Origin: Augochlora pura
Taxonomy: Eukaryota; Arthropoda; Insecta; Hymenoptera; Halictidae
Length of the DNA: 64,000 nt
NCBI RefSeq assembly: GCF_028453695.1
Contig: NC_135774.1
Location: forward strand, 23,746,001 to 23,810,000
Reading direction: 5' to 3'
Both the position numbers and the translations under genes were made by a program. Below the pieces are notes generated by a model, which was not told the origin of the DNA, ran no database searches, and worked only from the letters and a program-made list of their open reading frames with translations. This document shows, piece after piece, positions 56,218 through 64,000 of the stretch (the first letter of the stretch is position 1; every line of letters begins with the position of its first letter).

Positions 56218-58782
56218 CAAATATTATGAAAGGAACATGTGCAGCGAGAAAAGGTATCATATCACCGTCGACAATATGAACGGAATCATGGTTACATATT
56301 GTAACGCAAATTGCAAGGAAATGAAAACGCGTACGCATCGAATAACCCGCTTCATTATATCGTATACATTTTGCATACGTTTTCGCACATGTTCAGGCTT
56401 TGCATCTCACACATATTTGGCTTTGCATCTCGCACATATTTTTGCATACTTCGCGTATCAATTCCGAAGAGTTCTTCCGGCGAATAAATGAATAAACGAA
56501 CGAGCGAATAAATAAATAACACCGGGGAGAAGCAAGCCGTCCGGCGTCTCGCGGAGAATCCGCGTTTCAGTGAAAGATCCGCGGCGTATTTATGGACATA
56601 TCCGCAGCCTAATTATCAGGTACGGCGCGAACTGTCTTGAGAGATCCATTTGGAACTTGGCCATTTCGATTCCGTCCGGGAATATTTCGAAAGTTGCCAA
56701 CCGGTGGAAGTAGAAATTGTGCGGTAATAGCGCGTGCGTGCTATCTTAATTAATAGCTTAATTAAACAGCTTGATTTTTCGCGTTATAATTATGGTACAG
56801 GAAATGTGTTGGGTACGGATTTATTTGAGAAAATATTTGCATGTGAAACGGATGTAATTGTTGGTCGCTTGGAGTAGTATGTAAAAGTAGTACATTTTAC
56901 TAGTAAGAATTTATTTATTTCTAAAATATTGGTGACATATTTAGTATTAAGATTCTAAGATAGTATTAAGTCTTCAAGTAATTAGAATTGCAAAAAGGTA
57001 GACAATTTGAAAATTTAAATGACTTAAAAATCAGTATTAAAGAGGAATGGAAAAATTTGTCACAATCTTCAATTAAAGTTCTGTATAAATCCTTACTAAA
57101 AAGAATTGTAGAAGTAATTGAGAACCACAGAGGTTCCACATATTATTAAACGCAGGTACAGTTATATCATTTTCATGTTTGTCTATTTTAAATTTATATA
57201 ATATGGAATATTTTTCAGATGTGCTATCATTTTGTCTTTATTCATTTGGGAATTTTTATTTTTACGACGAGAATTCGTTGAAGAAAAGTAAAAAAAAGTT
57301 ATGTTTATATATTAGTAGAAGGTAGTCTTTCTGTATTAGTGACACATTTCCTGCACCATAATTCCAACGCGAAAAATTAAATATAGCACGCGTGTGCCAT
57401 CATTTTCTTCGTGAGTGTACGAAACCGAGTTGGAAGGGTGAACTCTTCGCGAGCGTTTTTTGGGATCAATCCGTTCTTCTTGTATGACTCGGCGAACAGG
57501 CCACATCCGACCGTTTCCCGTGTCTTTCTACCGAGTTCCCCTCGGAACCGATACTTCCCGGAACTTTCGGCGGGAGATGTATAATATTACTTTCCCCGGG
57601 CGAGTTTCCGACGATCTTCCCGCATTCGACGTATTCTTCTTTTGATCAACTCGACGACTCCCGCGCGCTTTCGTACGTCTACAGAGTCCGCGGATTCCTT
57701 TCTTCTTTTTTTTTTTCGACGCGGGTTTATCCGATACTCCGATACCGATACCGGCGTCGATCGGCCCCCCCGGTTTTTTATGAAACAGAATATTTGCCGC
57801 GACGAAAAATATTTCCGGCCGCCGTCGGGAAAACAGAGGACGATTTTTTATTCCCCGACAACCGTACGGCCTTTTGCAACTCGGTATCCATTTTGAACAC
57901 GTCCGCCGAGTCGTGAACACGTTTGTGCCATTCCCGCACGATAATCTGAGGGATGGGAAACATTTCGCGTTCGCGTGGTCCTAAATAATCGAATATAATA
58001 ATAATAATAATAATACGAAGTTTTATTTTGCTATTTTATCGTCGAAACGACCGTTGCCGAAAATGATCCGTCATTGCGGGAACGTATGCGGAAATGTGAA
58101 AAAATAATCAATTTGCTTTTCGGCGAGCTTTATTTGGAAATATGATGCAGCGGGCGGCGCGTGAAAATATTTAAAGCGAGACCACGTTCGCCGCGGAACG
58201 CGTTCAATTTGGCCAATTTCGCCGGCGGCGAATTAACGTTAATCAATTCGGAAATTAATAGAGCAGCGCGCGCTTTGAAGTTATAGAATTCTGTTATGCG
58301 GTTTAAATATCATTCTCATAAATAATTGATTTCTATGCAGATTTTATTTGTCGCTTAATGTCTCGTGCGGGTCGATGACAGCTTAACACGTGTTTCGTAT
58401 TAGATCAATGCTTGTGAAACGTTGCATTTATAAATAATCAATGAGAAGTTCGTAGCTGTCTTCGAAAGATGTTTATTTGACAAAAATATGACCCACTTCA
58501 ATACACTTCTCTCAACTAGACAATTATTTTTGGTAAAATATGATGCTGGCAATAACGCGGTAAAATTGCAAAAGAAGTTATGTCATAAACAATATAACGC
58601 AATTAGGAATATAAACGCTTACGCGTCATTGCGTATGCACTAAATTAATAATTACATTTCATAATTGACATTTTATAATTACATAATTAACACATTTTAT
58701 TGAAATTATTTGTTATCGTTTTGCGATTATTTTTGCTGATTTGCTGACGTGATCATATTTTATTGAAACACTGCCACAGTGT
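56218..58782. other. Non-coding stretch
   Basis: Moderate GC content at 56220-56720; AT-rich to 57350; CpG-rich at 57400-58300 with overlapping frames lacking homology and an (ATA)n run near 57996-58013. No gene was recognised. Confidence 0.45.
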
Positions 58783-59070
58783 ATAACCCTTGGCACTCGA
58801 GTGGCGACTCTGCGGCGCCATTAAAATTACTATAATACATTCCAAAATTATTTTTAATAGACATCGCCAAAGCTTGGATTTAAAAATTGTTAAAAGCTAT
58901 TATAATATATTGTTATAAATTGTTAATAAATTGTTAGTAGCTATTATATGAGTCACGAGACTCAATTTCATATGCATAAAATAAATATTGTTACATAGAG
59001 TGGGGACACTAGAAGCCAGAAAAATGATTTTAGATTTGCAGTTGAAATGGCTTCGAGTGCAAAGGGTTAA
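58783..59070 (+). mobile_element. Family B TTAA element (copy 5, intact layout)
   Basis: Left end ATAACCCTTGGCACTCGAG followed by TGGCGACTCTGCGGCGCC; right end CTTCGAGTGCAAAGGG with TTAA at 59067-59070. CACTCGAGTG near the left end is a perfect 10-bp palindrome. Internal ATGAGTCACGAGACTCAATT matches the other copies. An internal TTGTTA-type expansion makes it 288 bp. No coding capacity. Confidence 0.83.
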
Positions 59071-60774
59071 TAGGCCAGTGAAACGGGCAATACTCTCTGT
59101 TAACCGAGAGCGATTGTTTGCCGAACGATGACGACGGCCGCTGTAAATTAAGAACGACGTGCGGCCAAATGTCTAGCGAAATTTCGGTACGTGTCTCGTT
59201 GTCGACGTGGTCTCTGACGCGCGTGCGCGCGCGATTTGCATTATCGCGGAATATCGAGTGCTCCCGTTGAAGTACGACTCGATTACAAAATCGATTACGA
59301 AATCGATTACGGAAAATACTGGACAAGTATCGGCGTGGGAAGGCGGATGGGAGGGGGAGGGTGGGGGAGAGTTCGTTCGTTAAATATTTGCGCATTGTTA
59401 TGTTTCACTCGGGCCCGCTCGAAATTGTTCAAACAAATCCGGCGAATGAGAACAACGGCGTTTCCGTAACAATGCGCGATTTTCGTCGATCAGTTTGTAG
59501 TCGTCCGCGCGACGCGACGCTAGCGTCGAAAAGGCTTGCCCCGCTTAAGCGTCCCGTGAATAGAAACCGCACTTTTGTTCGCGGCGGCAATCATTTTCCG
59601 ATAACCAATAAAACCATAATTTATCGTTTATTAAGTAACGTCGCGCTTTTCAAGACACTAATTTACTTGAGAATTTACACGAAATTACGGAGCCGGCTCG
59701 TAAATCCCCCGAACGGGGCTGTTCGAGTATCGAAAATCCATTTACTTTCGGCTCTTATTGCGAGATTTTATTAGACATTTAATTACATCGTTAATCGGTT
59801 TGATTAAAAAAAAGAGGGGGGGGGGGGGCAGAAATTGTAGAAACATAACGGAGACCTTCGAATCGAAAATATCGTTCGAGAGGAGAACAGAATCATTCGC
59901 TCTTTGTCTATTGGTTCGATATTTGCTTATTGTTTAATATTTTGAGAATATAATTTCTTTGGAATTTATTCGGTTAACTATAATTTAATAGATATATTGT
60001 GTGACAATCGATAAGTTTAATATCGAAGTGACATTTCCAATTATTATTTCTAATTTCTGTATAGTAATCGTATAAAATACGTAAACAAGACAAAATCTTT
60101 TATTTATAATCTAAAACTACATATAATGTATTCTAAATTAGCATAATTATTTCAATTCGACTCTGTGTAGCAAAATCTGAAATTTCGTAAGATTTACTCC
60201 GAGTGCAACCGGTTAACTACATCATGAATGCCATTATTAATATCGTCCTTTTATAGATAAGTTAAAAATTAATGGATGTCATTTTGAGCGTTCGCAAAAA
60301 CTTATCAAATTGCTGAGAAGATGGCAATACATTTCGGCGGTGTATTATTTTAACGACGCGGAGCCACGACCTAACATAACGCGTTGACTCATGCGGGTTA
60401 ACCTGTCGGGAAGAGAAACGACAGGTGTTTCGGAGCCGGCTCTCAGAGAATTACCCTGGAATATGTGTTTTCCAGTGAATTCTACTCGCGAGAGCAAATC
60501 TCGAGAGTATCACTTCTGTCGCCGTGTAACATAACGACCGAAGATATAGTACTTCGAATAATTCGATTACACCGGCTGCCGCGGAACTGAATTTCGGGTC
60601 ACATTTTCGAATATTCCCCGCGTGCACTTTGCATAATTTTTATACAACCATAGCCGCAATTCATGGAATTGTCGAACGTGCCTGTCCAGATTTTTCAAAA
60701 ACTAAAACGCTCGGTTCACCCATTATTTATTTTCATATCGTTGAAATTACGTGAAATCTCTCTTTATAAAATGA
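59071..60774. other. Non-coding; CpG-rich at about 59080-59770
   Basis: Overlapping frames only. A run of 13 G lies at 59816-59828. A family B-like right end (CTCCGAGTGCAACCGGTTAA) at about 60197-60216 lacks a partner. Confidence 0.45.
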
Positions 60775-61145
60775 ATCGATAAATATTTACGTTCGGAGTT
60801 AAATTATAATTATATTTTGTATAATATTATTTTCTATTATTATTATTATTATTTGATATATAACATTATTTTCCTCTCATTAAATAAAATGTGTCAATAA
60901 ATATTTATGTTGAAGGTTAAATCATAATTTTATTGTACAAAATATTTTCTATCATTATTATTATTACTTAATATATAATATTATTTTCTATTATTATTGT
61001 TATTTAATATATAACACTATTTTCCTCTCATTAAATGAAATGTATCAATGAATATTTATGTTGATGGTTAAATCATAATTTTATTGTATAAAATATTTTC
61101 TATTATTATTATCTAATATATGTTATTATTTTTCTCTCATTAAAC
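60775..61145. repeat. Degenerate three-copy repeat, about 110-150-bp spacing
   Basis: ATATTTATGTTGAAGGTTAA, TTTTCCTCTCATTAAA and AATATTTTCTATTATTATTA recur near 60770-60880, 60897-61030 and 61050-61140, with (TTA)n expansions between them. Confidence 0.75.
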
Positions 61146-61829
61146 AGATTGTTGTATCCGCAACAAAACTATCGAAACAGCGCTGTGCTTTCACGTAAAA
61201 ATGACTAATAATTGCCATTATTCAGCGTGGACAGCTCGGCTCGCACCGATCGCGAAAATAATTTTCCTAATTGAGCATGAAAAATGATCGGTATCGCCGG
61301 GGCAATATATTATTCAAGATCGGCCGACGGAACGGGCTGCACGCAAAAAGCATGATAGATCACGCAATTCACGAGCCACAATGATACATCAGCCGGGGCA
61401 AAAACAGAAAATTATGTCCGCGGTAAACAGAATACGTTTTCCAGCGGGCCCGCGGACCGCGTGCATCGCCGCGCGGCCACGAACTCGCGACGACGCTAAA
61501 TCATAAGGCGGAATAATAACGATGATAACTATTGTTGCGATTGCGGTGGTCGAAGACGTATGCACGCGAGGTTAGGCGGAACTTTTAGCGCACGGCAGGC
61601 CGGCGGGAAAAACAAGACCGCGCGAGATTGCTTTCGAAACACCGCCGGGATGAATATATGGTACTTAATCAAATTTATCTGTACTCGAAAGTATAGCGGA
61701 CGAGATTATGTGTATCTGGTGCTTCATAAAAACGAGAAGTGTCTCAGCCGTCTACTAATTCTGGATGATTTGGATAGATGGATTCTTTTAGGATTATTCG
61801 TATTGTTGGTCGAATAATTTTATGATTGC
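61146..61829. other. Non-coding; CpG-rich
   Basis: A CpG-rich block (61180-61640) with no recognisable frame. Confidence 0.4.
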
Positions 61830-62110
61830 TAGTTGAATAATTTATTTGCGTAAAGAATTGTTGTTACGCGAATAAAAAAATTATTCGAACAAAGAACTGT
61901 ACGAATGATTTACTCGAATAAAGTATTACTTAAATGATTTATTCGAATATTTTCGAACGATCGTTATTTGAATAATTCATTTGAACAAAGAACTGTTGTT
62001 ATTCGAATAAAAAAATTATTCGAACGATTTATTCGGACAAAGAATTATTTTTATTCAGAAGAACGTTCGACTAAAAAGTGTCGATTCGAATAATTATCGT
62101 TAATAAATAT
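61830..62110. repeat. ATTCGAATAA-rich degenerate repeat
   Basis: AAAGAATTGTTGTTA(C/T)GCGAATAAA-type blocks at 61853 and 61986 form a two-copy direct repeat of about 133 bp. Palindromic TTCGAATAA/TTATTCGAA words fill the rest. Confidence 0.65.
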
Positions 62111-63239
62111 TTATTCGCAATGCTTCGAATAACATTCAACTTTGCTTCATAGTAAAAAAAATAGTGGAAAAAAAAGAAAACCGTATAGAAAATTAGAAAA
62201 TGTTTTAGAGGCAAAATTGTATCACTTCGAGTCAGCTGTCCGTCCATTTCGGTCGCGCATCGGCCGAGATTTGTAACCGGACCGGCGCGTCGCTCCCCTT
62301 CAAGTTTGTTACCCCGAAGTTGTCGAGATTTTAAGTGTAACTGATTCGCAACTAAAATTGGATTTCACCGGTGCCCTGTCCCGAAATGGCTAAGTTTGAT
62401 TAAGGACGACACACGTACGTTGATAAAATGTTCCGAGTTCCGGTTCGATCGTAGGTGTGCCACGTCGGCTGTACGCCGCGCATGGAAAGTGTTAGCGAAG
62501 TTTCGGATTCGCGAAGTTTTTCGAAATAAACGCGGAACCCCTCCCCTCCCCTCGCCCCCCCCCGTTTGAGACGGGCGAATAATGTTTTATCAAGCTCGGA
62601 AACTGCGAGAGAAAGACGATATAAATGGTCCCGCGTAAACATGATGAAGTTTCCGGGAAGTTGCGGATTTAATAAAACCGTAGCTCTTCATCGCTATCAC
62701 GTCTGGTGTACTCCTATTACAGGATTCCGGAATCGTTAGACGGTATTAAAAAAGTTCGACCGGTCTTCTTATCTGCTCGATGGCTCGGTATTTTTATCCG
62801 TGCGCCGGCCAATTGATTAAAACCAACGGGGAACCTGTGCTGCGAAACGAAACGTGACGATGCGCTGTTCGATATGGGAAAATCATTTAAACTGTTTCTT
62901 TTTTTCTTTCTCCGCGAATGTTTTACGGGCACGGCTTCGTTCGGTTCTAAAATGCTGTTTGCAATTGATCCGACAAAAAAGTCTCTCGACTGTTTCATTT
63001 AACTCATCATCCGACAATGGACGAGAAATGAAAAGAGACACCACGAATATTCGTTTATATTTCTTTGTCAGAGTCGCATTTATTGGGACACGAGTTTGTA
63101 CAGGAGATAATTGATTTGAATAAAAATCATAGAATATAAAGCGTTCTTTTATATAGTTTATCGATTTGTTTCACCTGTGTCACACAAAATATTGCAATGG
63201 AAAGTTTGTTTTAGGTAGATGGATCATTGAAGCACCATT
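62111..63239. other. CpG-rich block, no recognisable gene
   Basis: GC-rich at 62220-62960, including a C-rich tract at 62540-62565. Short frames only. Confidence 0.4.
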
Positions 63240-63677
63240 GATAAGATTATTCGAATAATATTTTAATAAATTAAATATGATAAATTAAAATCTAAGAAAC
63301 TTTAACACATCAAATAAATTCGAATCAGCTTAGATAGACTTCAGAAAAATCAAATTAATTCGAATAATTTCGAATAAACCAGAGAAATTCAAATAAATAC
63401 GATTAAAGTGGAATAAACTCGAATAATCTCGAATAAACTTGGATAAATTCAAATAAACTCGAAAAAACTCGAATAAATTCGTATAAATTCGCATAAACTC
63501 GAAAAAACTCGAATAAATTCGTATAAATTCGCATAAACTCGGAAAAACTCGAATAAATTCGTATAAATTCGCATAAACTCGAAAAAACTCGAATAAATTC
63601 ATATAAATTCCAATAAACTTCAATAAAGTCGTATTTATTCAAATAATCTCGAATAAATTCGTATAGATTCGAATAAA
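63240..63677. repeat. 10-bp array with 40-bp higher-order unit, ending at a gap
   Basis: From about 63360 the sequence is built of 10-mers such as ACTCGAATAA, ATTCGTATAA, ATTCGCATAA and ACTCGAAAAA. Between 63450 and 63600 four of them repeat in fixed order, giving a 40-bp higher-order unit about three to four times. The array runs directly into the N gap, so its true length is unknown. Confidence 0.9.
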
Positions 63678-63777
63678 NNNNNNNNNNNNNNNNNNNNNNN
63701 NNNNNNNNNNNNNNNNNNNNNNNNNNNNNNNNNNNNNNNNNNNNNNNNNNNNNNNNNNNNNNNNNNNNNNNNNNNNN
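63678..63777. other. Assembly gap of 100 N
   Basis: Exactly 100 N. The gap follows directly on a tandem array, a common reason for assembly failure. Confidence 0.99.
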
Positions 63778-64000
63778 CCCCCTTCCCCTGTCGAGGCTTT
63801 AAGTGGATTTAACCGCGCGAGACCTCTCGACATTCGAAACCAATCGATGATGCAATTTTAATGAATCTCCGTCATTTGCTTAATTCATATTTACGGCGAG
63901 CTATTTTCCCGGATTACCGGCCCGGTCTCGATCGTTTCAAACACGTTTTTAAGATATACGCCGCTATTTCGATACCTTCCGCGCACTCGGGCCGTGCGAA
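63778..64000. other. CpG-rich end of window
   Basis: No feature was recognised. Confidence 0.35.

Noticed and set aside
1..64000. tRNA or rRNA genes
   Set aside because: No cloverleaf-compatible pair of A and B box sequences and no rRNA-like conserved segment was found by eye; a covariance-model search would be needed to exclude decayed copies.

Overview
This 64 kb window looks like eukaryotic, insect nuclear DNA, most probably hymenopteran. The evidence is decayed insect-type mariner transposases, dense short transposons, many minisatellites, two 100-N scaffold gaps, and alternation of very AT-rich stretches with GC/CpG-rich blocks in which CpG is not visibly depleted. The order is an inference and rests on weak evidence. 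I found no convincing host protein-coding exon, tRNA, rRNA or CRISPR array. The long open frames lie mostly in GC-rich blocks, overlap on both strands and match no family I recognise. I read the window as a gene desert or a very large intron.

The dominant content is mobile DNA. (1) A set of short non-autonomous elements is bounded by TTAA and starts TTAACCC or TTAACAC (families A-F here). Family A lies at 4860, 26578, 28754, 31065 and 55553; B at 23185 (outer), 23350 (inner), 24724, 26388 and 58783; C at 36563 and 51104; D at 333 and 45163; E at 10341; F at 11820. There are further single-ended relics. Together they occupy about 4 kb, roughly 6 percent of the window. TTAA targets and CCC/CAC-type ends suggest piggyBac-like mobilisation, but no piggyBac transposase is present. 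(2) Mariner elements: a full-length dead copy at 15972-17214, an internally deleted copy at 28633-29557, its MITE-size derivative at 31334-31660 plus a fragment, and palindromic mariner-ended elements at 52147-52337. (3) A Tc1-like MITE at 21956-22236 and a relative at 25974.

Insertions are nested (A in B at 26.5 kb, B in B at 23.3 kb, A in mariner at 28.7 kb), which gives relative ages. At 55.46-56.22 kb a tandem duplication keeps one copy with a family A element and one copy without it, so the pre-insertion TTAA can be read directly.

Tandem repeats are the second theme: a 7-bp GGGATAT array of 38 units (24292-24557), two arrays of a 9-bp AGTTATACC-type unit (45.4 and 48.8 kb, the second with a 184-bp higher-order period), a 40-bp higher-order array at 63.4 kb next to a gap, a 27-bp expansion inside a transposon (55.6 kb), and at least ten local two- or three-copy duplications of 43-230 bp units.

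The 414 bp before the gap at 52543-52642 are repeated almost exactly after it, which suggests an unmerged assembly overlap.
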